NCBI RefSeq assembly: GCF_020184175.1
Contig: NC_065531.1
Location: forward strand, 84,662,604 to 84,726,603
Direction: 5' to 3'
Length of the DNA: 64,000 nucleotides
Origin: Aphis gossypii
Lineage: Eukaryota > Arthropoda > Insecta > Hemiptera > Aphididae
Part shown: positions 51,561-62,920 of the stretch, piece after piece
How the letters are laid out: each line of letters begins with the position of its first letter
How positions within the stretch are numbered: the first letter of the stretch is position 1
Notes under the pieces: model-generated
The model's database searches: none
Told to the model about the DNA's origin: nothing
Seen by the model: only the letters and a program-made list of their open reading frames with translations
Program-made: the position numbers and the translations under genes

Positions 51561-52870
51561 TGCAGAGTTTACTTCAAAAAGAAGTAGTCTGTTTAAGGGC
51601 GTGCAGTAAAAACATTTTATGACGTGTATAACACGAGGTTTCGAATAACGTAGTTTTATTATCGTGAATGATTCGATGTAATTCCTTAGAGTTACTTCTA
51701 GCTGATTTTAAATACAAACACAATGGTAGAATGAAAAATACCTTACAATAGATGACATGTGTAAATAGCACGAGTACCATTACATTGATAATAAATGACA
51801 ATTATGTGTATGTACAATAAATATTTATTTGAAGTATTCATACCAACATTTCAATAATAATTATGATTTACTAAGCAATATTGCTATTGTAGTAACAAAA
51901 GGCATATGATATGCCAATTTTATAACATTAAATGGGTTTTAATATTATTGATATTAATATAATCTAATATATTATTCAGCTATTTTCATACATTATATTA
52001 ATATTATTAAGCGAACGTAAATGTATTTATTTTACAATAATTATTTACATTTAACTAATAATTTTATCAGGTCTGATTTAGCTCAAATATTTTAGTTTTT
52101 AAAACTATATGTTAAATTCTATTTACCGGCATTTTAATTATCATATTTATTTGTTACATTCATGAATATTATACCAGTATAATTTACTCAACTCTCGATT
52201 TATGATATGATAACAATTATTTTAAACTAAGAAGTTTTGTTTCTTTACTATACACACTATTCGCGAACTGTTTTGTTTATTTTTTCTATGCAGATTTTAG
52301 TTTGTTTAGTCGTTCAATTAGTTTCTCTTGGGTTTATCGTTCTAGAAAGCATTCATAAAATAAACAACGAACCCTTTTCATTGTATTCTGTTGATTTCAA
52401 GCCACCCTGATGGTATACAGAACTAGTCTGAGCACACCATAAACTTTTGTTAAAACACTAAAAACATAGTTATTCGAATTAAATCAATTATTTTACTCTA
52501 AAATTAATGAAATCTCTCAAATGTTTGTATTACCGTATTAGCATATAAAATTGTAATTGGAAAGTATTAACTATTGGCTTTTCTACATCTGAAAATGTTA
52601 AAATTAAACCAAAAGTCTAGTTTTATATTTGCAGACTATTTGAAATAAATATTATATACATTAACTATGGTAGATTGAATAATGATATTTTTTTTTTTCA
52701 TGTAATAATTGTATAAAAAATAATAAATTTTATGAAAATATAATAAGTTAGTTATAAGTGTTATAATGATAGTCATAATAAGCTGTTTTATTCATTATAA
52801 TTTTATTTTCTAATGTTTACTTATATGTTATTATTATGTTGAGAATGCAAATAAAACTTAACTACTATTA
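51561..52870. other. AT-rich interval
   Basis: A/T-rich. The minus-strand frame at 51574-51801 is unsupported. No repeat or promoter arrangement is seen. Confidence 0.4.
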
Positions 52871-52879
52871 CATCTCGTA

Positions 52880-53200
52880 TAGTGGTTAACCGGCCGGCAT
52901 CATCCGCAAGCTATGCCCGGTTTGCCAGATAACGATTGTTTACCAGATAGTCTGGCGCTGTTATTTGTTTTAGTCCAAGACCGGGAAACATAGTATGGTG
53001 GCTTTTGTTAATTTCGATTATTTCAAACCTCAAACCTGAAAGAGAATTCTCAGAGATAGAAATGGAAACAGTCAATTCGAAAATCGAGAATATCCGACAG
53101 AAGACTTACGATCACGGTTAAATAAATACGAATCGGTGATCGAAATAAAGAGACAAAAAATACCTTCCCATAGGATGTATTGGGTGAGATATAAATCTCA
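52880..53200. other. Island with a GCCAGA/TCTGGC hairpin
   Basis: GCCAGA (52924-52929) pairs with TCTGGC (52951-52956) in a GC-rich patch that also contains CCGGCCGG (52890-52897). No open frame longer than chance. Possibly regulatory. Confidence 0.3.
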
Positions 53201-54690
53201 TAAGTTCTAAGAAGTTTCAAAGTTTTTAACGATTTCGATTTGTTCTTAACACAAAGTAAAATACGAAATAACGTACATGTGGCAATTTTGATACAAATGT
53301 CACATGACCTAAATAATATTATAGCGGTAAAATATTATAGTGCGGTTATAAATACAACTTTTATTACGCAGTATGTGTGTCTTTTATACATTATACTAAT
53401 GAATTATTCAGAAACGATAATATCTTTACGGCGCTTAGAAAAAAATTTCAATTAGAGGATAATAATAATCTCTACTACGAAAGAAATTTATACAACATTA
53501 TTTAACGTACAATAAAATAACCATGGATAAGTACATTAATTTCAAATTATATTCATAATATACATATGTTTTATGATTCCCAGAATTTTCCCTATTAAAT
53601 AAATACAGTTAAAAACTGTACGCTAATATTTTTGATTAGTTATATCATAATAAATGATAATAACAAGATACTATAATAATATTATTGATTTAATCTATGG
53701 AAATGAATTTAAAGAATAGCTGTATAATATGTCACGTTAATAAAAAAAAAAAGCCATTAATAAGCTTCTCTAATCTTTACCGCGTGGAATGTAATATTTT
53801 ATTTTATCTTAATTAGTACTTGATTCGTACTTTATATAAATGTGTACTGGAATGAGTGCATAATAAACATAAAGAAGAATGACATGATACGTGTTTTGCT
53901 TATTTTTTTCAATATCTTTATTTGAATCTCTATTTTCCGTATTTTTTTTTCGTTCGAAACGATTACGACGTTACGGAATGTTACATTTACGTACTAAAAT
54001 ATCAACCATAAATCATGTAAAACTCATTTTGTAGTCAATGATAATATTGTTCTTGCAAATGCTGTATAAACGGAAGTATATATGTCACTGTTATAACATT
54101 CTTAAGGACATGTACGTCCGGTAGAAGATTTTCGGCGCCAAATTTTATTGACAAAACACATGCAAGAATAAGTTTATTTATACACGTTTAATTTATAATA
54201 TCAGAATTGTAAGACACCTAATTTCAATATTCGAGTAATAAAATACAAATTCAACTCTCTTATAAGTAATATTTCTAGACAATATTTTTATGACGCTCGG
54301 ATAATACCATAAAATACAGATTGTTATAAATAAAAATTTAACTAACTCAACCCAAATATAATTTAACAATTACTATCTTAATTATATACGTCAGAAACTA
54401 AGGACATATTGTGTGTACCTAAAATTGTGTTTTAACGTTAAAAATTAAAACAATAATATCTTGTATCATATGTCGTTAGTTCAAATTTAATCTGGTTCTG
54501 AAATATTAATCCATTTTTTATAACGAGGTGTCATAAAATAATTAACATACGGATTTTATCTTATTATTGTTAGTTTCGTCGCTATTACGAAATGATAAAA
54601 TATCATAACTGTCAAAATAAATTTTAAACATTTAAATTATTCCATTTAATAGGTATATACATTGTACTATATAATTAACTATTTAGGTAC
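53201..54690. other. AT-rich interval
   Basis: A/T-rich. The 71-codon frame at 53240-53455 has no motif. No supportable gene. Confidence 0.4.
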
Positions 54691-55150
54691 CCTGGCCGCC
54701 ATCCAAGTCATTTCATACAGTTGACTATGGGTTTTTGTACAATTCTATTTTTATATTTTATTTATTATTGTTATTAGCGTCCCTCGAAAAAAATTATTGG
54801 GTTTCAGTGACAACGTGCTACGTTAAAATCGTAAAATTACTTGTAAAGTGCATTCTACGGAACACAGAATAAATAAATAACCACATTATATTGCCGAACG
54901 GCGCAGGTGGAACATGCGTTTCATCGTATCAGTGCATTACCCTAATAAAATATGCGTTTTACAAGTCGTCCCCGCGGGATAATGGCCGTCCAATTAGCCA
55001 TTATGTGTGGTTCTCGGTGTGTATATATATATATATTATATGTGTAACATATAGTTTTATCAGCTGACAAACACGCGTGAGCAGCCAATAATGAATCACC
55101 TTTGAATCACCCAAATTGTCCGCCAATGGGCTTTCAACATAAATTGTCGA
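54691..55150. promoter_or_regulatory. Island with homeodomain-type sites
   Basis: CG-containing sequence centred on an 8-bp-arm inverted repeat (54979-55004) whose arms carry opposed TAAT/ATTA cores, with AATTAG in the spacer. CCCGCGGG lies immediately before it. This resembles a developmental enhancer or a promoter-proximal element. Inference from motif content only. Confidence 0.3.
54979..55004. repeat. Inverted repeat ATAATGGC/GCCATTAT
   Basis: Arms at 54979-54986 and 54997-55004 are perfect reverse complements around the 10-base spacer CGTCCAATTA. Each arm has a TAATGG homeodomain-type core. Confidence 0.9.
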
Positions 55151-55291
55151 TTGTATATATTGCACAGGACACTATACAGTAAAGGAGACATATTTTTTTT
55201 GTACCTAATTGTTGATGATGTACGCCGTGCAGGATTTGCATACGAAAACCATAGTAATAAACAACCCATTTCCATTAACGGTCGTCATATT

Positions 55292-55603
55292 ATGTCTGAC
55301 GATACGAAATATGTTTATACTGAAGGGGAAATATGGGAATACAATTTTCATTCTCAAAGATTATTCATTTACACGCAAATCATTATTCTTTTGTTTTCGG
55401 TAAATTTTTATTTATTTACATTTATCGCGAGTCTGACTGACATTTTTTTTTTTTTTTTAGTACTACCTATAGCAGTATTTTTCATGTTATCTCTCGTGAT
55501 CTCACATCTCGACGGAAACAGTGGATGTTGGATAATATTCTGGAATACAAATATAGAGCACGATATATTTATGCCTATTCGTTATAAAATCATGAAATCT
55601 TGA
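55292..55603 (+). CDS. Hypothetical 103-residue ORF with two hydrophobic segments
   Basis: The frame is open for 150 codons (from 55151), the longest in the window. The first ATG is at 55292 (MSDDTKYVYTEGEIWEYNFH). Two hydrophobic stretches (about residues 23-48 and 54-75) could be membrane helices. The second is partly encoded by a T16 tract (55443-55458). The end is polar. The word TCG|GTAAAT at 55399/55400 and the T16-AG at 55459-55460 could instead be a 61-base intron, giving a different C-terminus. No family is recognised. Length is unusual for chance at this composition, but T tracts inflate it. Confidence 0.2.
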   Translation: MSDDTKYVYTEGEIWEYNFHSQRLFIYTQIIILLFSVNFYLFTFIASLTDIFFFFLVLPIAVFFMLSLVISHLDGNSGCWIIFWNTNIEHDIFMPIRYKIMKS

Positions 55604-55639
55604 CAATAATTATTCATTATAATTTATTATTATCAACAC

Positions 55640-56460
55640 TTACGTACGTAGAACTTAGAATATATTCTGTTTGAACTATATTTTGGACGACGAAAATCCA
55701 AAGGGGTGTCTCTTATAATATACTATTCGAAATTAACTATTAAGTTAATAACCGCCGCTCTCTTCGTGCAATAATAATAGTTATAATAATACCACGTACC
55801 ACGAACATATTGCATTAGATAGGTGATGCCTATCGTATAATATTATTATATAGTTTAGAGCGGGTTAAGTCTTGTGCGTTTAACAAGCGACTCTGGACAA
55901 TTAATACGGCTTAAACTCTTATCGGCACGCAGTTTATTAAACAACGTCTATGCTATATATTATTATTATGTGTGTGGGTTATATAATACGCGAGGCATTG
56001 GCGGCGTACACACATACAGAACCGTATACGTATATAATATATAATAGTACACTGCGCAGTGCATGTAATAATGTACATGTATTACGCGCGCGTATGTATA
56101 TACGAAATGACAAACTGTTCGATTAACATCGGTGCATAAAATATACTCTTGCGAGAGGACTTTAGCGGCGACGGTGGCTTTTCGGCCATAAAATATTCAA
56201 CGCTTAACTGTGGCCGATCTTAACGAGCGCTAAAACTGCGGGCAAAGTATACGCATAATTAGTCGAGTCGTTTGTTTATAATTCATAATAATTTCGAGAC
56301 TTAGTGCTTACACGAGACTTCCTCTCCGGTTTATTAACCCGATATGAATATTAATGTCAGCCCCGTTCCAACGTGCCCGCCGGCGATGGTGGAGCCGACG
56401 AGCCAACGAGCCGAAATCCCTGTTACCACTTATTATAGTGTTACTACTACTTAATACCGC
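55640..56460. other. CG-rich island with short ORF
   Basis: Dense CG words (56030-56440), GTTTGTTTAT (forkhead-like, 56269-56278) and an ATG ORF of 36 residues at 56344-56454 (MNINVSPVPTCPPAMVEPTS). The minus strand across the same stretch is open for about 60 codons without ATG. Best read as a promoter-type island, with coding unproven. Confidence 0.28.
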
Positions 56461-57490
56461 TATTAATACTACAGCGAGTCTATAACTGACATATATATAT
56501 TATATTTAAAATTATATTGCAGATTGCAGAATGAATTACTGAGTAAACAGTACTTTCCTACAGCGAGCAGAAGTGAATCCACAACAATATGGCTGAGAAT
56601 AAAAGAGGGACCAACTAATTAGAAATTTAAAAAAAAAACATTTTTTATACTTTTTTTCAATCATGTTTTAAATAAACATTGTCCGATGATAAATTATTTT
56701 CAACTGTTTTAAGTGAATTATATTTAATAATTATAAAACAATACGTTTGTCAATATGGATTATGCAAAATTGCACGTAATTAAACCGATACAGCTGTCAC
56801 GTCATCAGTTGAACTATTCTCAATTGTATCTATTGTTAACATTGTATTACAAATTACAATAATCGTTTTCAACATATTAGTATATTATTTTTAAATACAA
56901 ACGAAGATAACTTCGAAATAAAAAAAAAAAGTCAATGATTAAAGCCGGGTACATTTTATGCGTCCCTCACCTCACGATTAAATATTTTCCAAAACATATA
57001 AATCCACTATTTTCTTACAGCGCTAGTTGTCTTTGCCTTGTTTCGGTACATTGTTTGTTTTCTTAGATAAGTGTTATGGCACTCACCATTTTTCAACCTC
57101 TCCTAGACCATGTTGCATACTCTTCGAGAAACGTATGACAAACAACTACTTCTACCACGATTGCAGTAACTATTACACTGACATGCTTTTTCTGCCTATA
57201 CTATTACATTATAATATATTCTTTTCGATGATATTAGTTTTTATTTATAAAAGCATGTACGCTGTTAACATTTACTAACTACTATACATAACTACTACTA
57301 TGGTTTTTAGGTAGATACTTTAAACCTATTAGTGTGCTTGAAAGCCATCCCCCCACTCCCAATGTGTATAAATGTCGTGTCAAGCCGCTGTTTAATTATT
57401 ACAAACTATTAAGTGTTATTTTTATTATTATTATTATTACTATTTTTTTTTATCATTGCTTTATTATTGTTATTATTATTATTATTTTAC
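56461..57490. other. AT-rich interval with TTA microsatellites
   Basis: Contains an ACAG acceptor-like site near 57020 followed by a frame at 57027-57278 without a convincing ATG. (ATT)n blocks lie at about 57424-57485. No gene is supportable. Confidence 0.35.
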
Positions 57491-57499
57491 GCTATACTT

Positions 57500-57784
57500 T
57501 CAACGACTATGTCGTTGAGTCGACTCTAAATGTGTTATACCCACGCGTATATAAGGTTCTTTAATTGTACATAGAAAAAAGCACTCTCTCTCTTTCTCTC
57601 GTTTACTTTGCACCCTGCCGTCGTTGGATTTTCCGGTGTGCCCAGAGGTCGTTAGGGCGCCCCTGGTTAAACTACGGGACGAGACTACAAGAGTGAACGT
57701 TTGATACATTTCACAGTTTGATACACACGAGACAGACGGTGCAGAAGCAATGAGCGCTGATTGAACGTAAATAATACGAAACAT
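57500..57784 (-). CDS. Hypothetical minus-strand 94-residue ORF
   Basis: ATG at 57784 opens MFRIIYVQSALIASAPSVSC, with four cysteines in the first 30 residues, then an S/T/G/R-rich body. The ATG lies seven bases after a good acceptor (pyrimidine-rich tract, then CAG ending at 57792), so it may begin a coding exon whose leader is upstream. The GAGA-type tract (57582-57600) encodes an RE-rich stretch that looks non-biological. Opposite it, the plus strand has a TATA/CT-repeat promoter-like arrangement. The C-terminal half is doubtful, and no domain is recognised. Confidence 0.2.
   Translation of the reverse strand: MFRIIYVQSALIASAPSVSCVSNCEMYQTFTLVVSSRSLTRGALTTSGHTGKSNDGRVQSKREKERECFFLCTIKEPYIRVGITHLESTQRHSR
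57548..57600 (+). promoter_or_regulatory. TATA box followed by CT (GAGA) repeat
   Basis: TATATAAG at 57548-57555 is followed about 30 bases later by CACTCTCTCTCTTTCTCTCG (57582-57601), which contains GAGA-factor-type repeats on the other strand. This could be a plus-strand promoter with start near 57579. No TCAGT initiator is seen. Confidence 0.22.
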
Positions 57785-57799
57785 TAAAAGACTGAAAAA

Positions 57800-60780
57800 T
57801 AATAAAAAAAATATTCCATATTTTATTTTTAAAATTGAAAAAATATACGTTCGTCGTATACTTTTAAATGTTGTTTTATTTTATCGTTCAAAAATAGAAG
57901 AAATACCTACAATTTTTTTCTGTTTTTTTTTTCAAATGAAAGTCTATTACCATAGGCCTACAGTTAGTTTTGATTTAAATTTTTTTCCATCATAAACAAA
58001 AAAAATTGATACATAGAAAACTATTTTATTTTGAATTATACTTCTAGTGAAAAAGATTTATTTTATTTATACAAGTATGATAAAATACTAAGCTAAAAAA
58101 AGTTTACTCGTTCACGGTCTTTGAAATAATATCTTGTAACAAGTTGTTGAAGCTTCTTTATAAGAAATATTATAAATAGAAAATAGAAAACAGCATTAAT
58201 AGAGCACTGGTAGGTATATCTCTGATAGATATTTGAAGGATTTTCAATAACTTACATACAAATTATAAACCTCGTAGCAAAATCAATAATTATAAAATAA
58301 TTAAAATATTGTAGAACATACCTCCAAAGAATATTAATATTAAATTTAAATTAAAGGATTTCGCCTCGTTAGAAATTTTAAAATTATACAGGTTATTTTT
58401 TCCAGCATATAGATAATATTTACATTCATAAAATAAGACTGAATAATTTTGTTTAGTAAATAATTTAATGAAAATAAATATACTGTTCATTAGTGTCCAT
58501 ATAAAAAAATTATAAAATCAAATACCTATATATTTTAATGAAAAATAATTAAGTGTATTAAATGTAGAATGTATATTATAATCATATACTATTATATGTC
58601 TGTTCTTGGAAATCTGTAGTCGTTTCCTTAAAATAAATTAATTTTCATCAGCTGTTGAGAGCATCACAATTCACAAATATGTAAACCATGCACCAAGCTT
58701 TCTTGTTTTAGCTATACTTGATGTATTTGTGTACACAACATTTTTCAATAAATCGGGATTTAAAAAATATATATAATATGACATATTTACCTCCATATTA
58801 TAATATATTTAACCAAATACATTCCTTTTTTTTTATGTAATGTAAAACGCCATGTGTCTGAACACTCAAACTAAACCAAATCCGAGTGTATGACACTGCT
58901 TTGATTGAATATAATATGTAATATAATATAAAAGTATTAGGTATACATATTTTTTAATCTCAATATTATTACTATTTAGATAATATGATTCTAAATATTG
59001 AATGACATTTAATCAAAATACATATATTATATATTTTTATTTTTATTTAAATGATTTCTAGATCCAGCGTTTATAAATATATTAAATCATAACATTTAAT
59101 ATACATGAAGATAGATTTTCATATCACCAAGATAAGTACCTATCATTTTTATAAATAAAAATTTTCTAAAGTATTTCTTCAATTTATTTTTAATAAAAAG
59201 TGAAATTTCAGTCATACATATAACTATTTTCTTTCATGACAACGTAATACCTAATATCAATATAAACTTATCAATATAGTTTGCCATAATACAATTTTTT
59301 CTGTATACGTTGGTTCATATATTATATACTATTTAGAGTAACATTTTAAAATGTTCTATAAATATAAAATAAAAATATTATTTTTTCTAACACACCTTTT
59401 TAATTAATTGTCAAATAATACATAGTTATTTTTAGCTTTAATAAAATTAAATGAAATTTTATGCATTTAATTCTCATAATTTGAATTTCAAAGTTTAAAT
59501 AACTAAAAATAATTTTAAATAAATACCTGAAACGTGTTTAATATTTATGCTATAAACATTGCAGTTGTTAAAAGTAAGATTTATTATATGATTAAAATAA
59601 ATCACTATTCTTCAAAGAATCTTATAATTAGTTTAAATTAAAATAGTAATTTTTATAGAAAACTACTTGTAAGTGACATATTGTTTAATAATAAATTTGT
59701 ATAATAAATTATAATATTGGTTATTGGAAATTGATTGTAACCATATAATTGTAAAAATTGTAATATGAAAAAATTTAAAATTAATTTCTTTTTTTCAAAA
59801 TCACGATTATTCGAGACATGGAAAGGGGTTAATTTTCTAAATACTTATATTACCGTAATAACTACTCTAGTAAAATTTTATGTTATCTTTTACCGAAAAT
59901 ATTATAAACCCTAATTATTATTCCTTTATTGAAAACGTTTTACCATTAAAATTGTTTAAATTTTTCTATTTTTGATATAAAATATTAGATAAATTCTTTT
60001 TTGGGTTACTAATCATTATATAAAAGTAAAAGTAAAAATATTTATATAAGTTCCTCACATTTTTTGAATAGCTGTTGTATGGTGTAATATATATTTTAAA
60101 ATCATATTATATTATTTTATTTTACATTTATCAGTTACCGATCTATATTCATAGAAATGCAATGAATAGTTTATATCTTTGCGTTTGAATCAAATCATAA
60201 AACATTCATATGACATGTTTAGAATAGAAATTTGTATCTATTAATAAATTGTTATTTAAAAACACGTTTATATAAAAACCAATTGTATTCTCGCTTTATT
60301 ATCAAACAAAATTAAATAAAACAATTTTAATTTAAATTATAATTTTCAACGTTAATCTGAATTATATTAAATTGTAATCAATCCTAGTAAAATATTATTA
60401 TTAAGAGTTGTCATTTAATGACTGTTTTTTTCAAGTGTATCTAAGTTATAGGTTAAGTTATCTAATCTAACGTATATATTCTCATGGTTCTTATTGTAGT
60501 ATTTTATTTCAGATTTTTTTGTTTTATAAGTAAATTATTAAGTTAAAAAAAAAAATGTATAAATATCATACTCTTTGAATATACAAGTTTGTTGAAAATA
60601 CATTAAACAGTCTTTAAATTTACTGAAGTTATGACATGTACTTTTTATATTTTAAATAAAGTTTTCATAATACTATTTAAGAGTTGTCAATGTAAATACT
60701 TGTAAAAATATATTTTTTGAATAAAAGGTGACATACATAATTGAATAATGGACAAATATTATATTCGTTATATAGTTACT
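57800..60780. other. AT-rich interval with unassigned short frames
   Basis: Mostly A/T-rich. A minus-strand frame at 58490-58290 starts with ATG and reaches GAG|GTATGT, and 58600-58760 shows a minus-strand protein-like reading interrupted by stops (KTRKLGAWFTYL). Neither can be assembled into a gene. Confidence 0.3.
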
Positions 60781-60828
60781 TTTTACCTTCTGCTGTACCG
60801 AATTGGCAGTAAGAGCTCTTGAACAGGT

Positions 60829-60978
60829 TTAAGTGGCTTTTCTGCCAGACAGAGTTTTTATCAAATCACCCCATGTTTTTATCTTTTTGTCGTCCACCAA
60901 GACCGTAAATTGCTTGAGTTTGAATGAAAATTTCAATTGATGGATGTACACTTGACCAGGAAAATAAGGTCCGTTTTT
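60829..60978 (-). CDS. Possible minus-strand exon, 49 codons
   Basis: After AG (60980-60979) the minus strand is open for 49 codons to TAA (60831-60829), beginning KNGPYFPGQVYIHQLKFSFK and containing TVLVDDKKIKTWGDLIKTLS. Composition is clearly less A/T-biased than the flanks. In the same register the sequence continues to a consensus donor AAG|GTAAAA at 60787, giving a 192-base interval (64 codons) with only that stop. Either a terminal exon with a 3'-UTR intron, or an exon broken by one mutation. The amino-acid pattern looks protein-like, but no family is recognised and no start codon is present. The acceptor has a poor pyrimidine tract. Confidence 0.25.
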   Translation of the reverse strand, partial: KNGPYFPGQVYIHQLKFSFKLKQFTVLVDDKKIKTWGDLIKTLSGRKAT

Positions 60979-60983
60979 CTATT

Positions 60984-62630
60984 ATGGCAGTATTTTTTAT
61001 ACTTATTATGCAATGGAAAATATATATATTATATATTATAGTAAAGAATTTGCTAAGAAATTCATATTAGATATACTTTACATGATTTCATAGTATGTGA
61101 ATGAAAAATATAAGATATAATATATTTTGAAGTGTACATAGAAAACTATATTATTGTTAATTTATTCAACAAATTATTATGGCCTGAAATTTCAAAAAAT
61201 ATAAAAAATAATGTGATAATAATGTTATAAGTTATGACTTACAAATTACAATGTTACAAATAAAATACAATAACATAGGATAATGGTTATAACAATAATT
61301 AATCATTAACGTCTTCTACACGTTTTCAAAACTATTTGGGAGAACACATTAATTAATTGCTGATAACATTTATTTTATCTAATGATGATAATAAAACGTA
61401 ATTTTAAGCTATTAGATAAATTTATAAAATTTAATTGTATTTATTAGTTTTAATGATATTAGTATCTGTTGAAAAAACAAAATCGATATTTATTTGCTAT
61501 AATTCAAATACACATGGTAAATAATTAATATTTACTTGAATTTTAATAAAATATGCATAAATACATAACATTAACTATCTAATTGATTGGATGGAATTTT
61601 GAATGGCTTTAGTGGGTTTGGTGGAAAATATTTTTCATTATTTTAAAAAAACGTATTGAAAAAATTGAAATTGCTAGTATTGAATATAAATATAACATTT
61701 TCAATATTTTCATTAAATTATTATTACACAGATAATATAGTTTTAGAAAATATATTTTAAAGTAAACAAATTGAACATATCATTTTAATATTTTGATGGA
61801 AAAAATAAAATTATAATTTGAATATTTAAAGATTAGATAAAAATAGAAAAACAATATTTAATTCACAATGTAGGTATCTGCAATTATGCCTTTTTGTACA
61901 AACATTATTAAAATCATTAGAATGTAATATTATATCTATTATAGAAATCTTAATGCATTTTTCATCTCATCTTTTATATAGGAAATTTTATTGAATACAA
62001 ATACTAATGGCAGAAACGGTAATATTAACATACAAATTTCAAAAGATACTCAAGAAGAATACTGATCTAGAGTGAATGTATTTATTCTTATAATTTACAT
62101 AAATGTATGAATATAAACAAAATAAATAAAAAATTGTATGTATGCCATTTAGAAAATGTGCTTTTCAATAATTTACTTTTACAATTTTCTTCACTCAAAT
62201 AAAATATTATCTTTATTATAATAAACAATAATAATATGAAATGTTAAAAGGCATGAAATTTTAATAATAAATATTTTATTATTAATAAAATAAATAAAAG
62301 TACGGTATCTAGCTTATTTGAATTAAAAATATATATGATAAATGTTAACCAAAAATTTAACCAAAACAAAGTAAGTATTGATTTTTATCAATAAAAGCAA
62401 AAATGATTAAAATTTTCATCTTACAACGTCAGAATGTTAGATAATAATATAGTATGTATATTTTTCTCAACTTATTCATGTAGAATTGTATACGACGTGT
62501 ACATTGTACATTTTAACACTATTCAATAATAAAATTAGTATATACACTTCATTTTATAGTCAATAGATGAATACAATTTTTATTTAAATGTTTTGATTAA
62601 AGGCTATTTATTTATTATCTAAATTATCGG
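60984..62630. other. AT-rich interval
   Basis: A/T-rich. Near 61570-61640 the minus strand reads EKYFPPNPLKPFKIPSNQLD before a stop, but it lacks an acceptor. No supportable gene. Confidence 0.35.
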
Positions 62631-62637
62631 CAGGTAG

Positions 62638-62787
62638 TCACTTGCCTAACACCTTTTCGCATTTTATTGTTTGTTCGATAACCAGATCAAAGCACACTAT
62701 AATTAAATTACCGTTCACAAGAGTCACACATTGCTCTTTCATAGTTGCATCGATTGGATTTGAATGTGAGATTTCAAATGTGGCGAT
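62638..62787 (-). CDS. Possible minus-strand exon, 49 codons
   Basis: Opens after CAAACAG (acceptor-like, AG at 62789-62788) and stays open to TGA at 62640-62638. An internal ATG at 62742 gives MKEQCVTLVNGNLIIVCFDL and on to VLGK. Two donor-like words (AAG|GTGTTA, CAA|GTGACT) lie near the end. It sits on the same strand as the 60.8-kb candidate, but phase continuity cannot be shown. The plus strand is also open here (62642-62920, TTG start), so the strand is uncertain. No domain is recognised. Confidence 0.2.
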   Translation of the reverse strand: MATFEISHSNPIDATMKEQCVTLVNGNLIIVCFDLVIEQTIKCEKVLGK

Positions 62788-62920
62788 CTGTTTGAATTAC
62801 GAACACTTTGTGAACACACAAGTATCTATTAGTTTAATTTTAATAAATCACACCATAGATTATATTATTATATTATCATTAACACGTTCATGTCTACTAA
62901 ATCATTATACTAAGGAATGA

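Noticed and set aside
57334..57564. 76-codon plus-strand frame
   Set aside because: Its middle is I-rich sequence from ATT microsatellites, and the flanks have no coding character.
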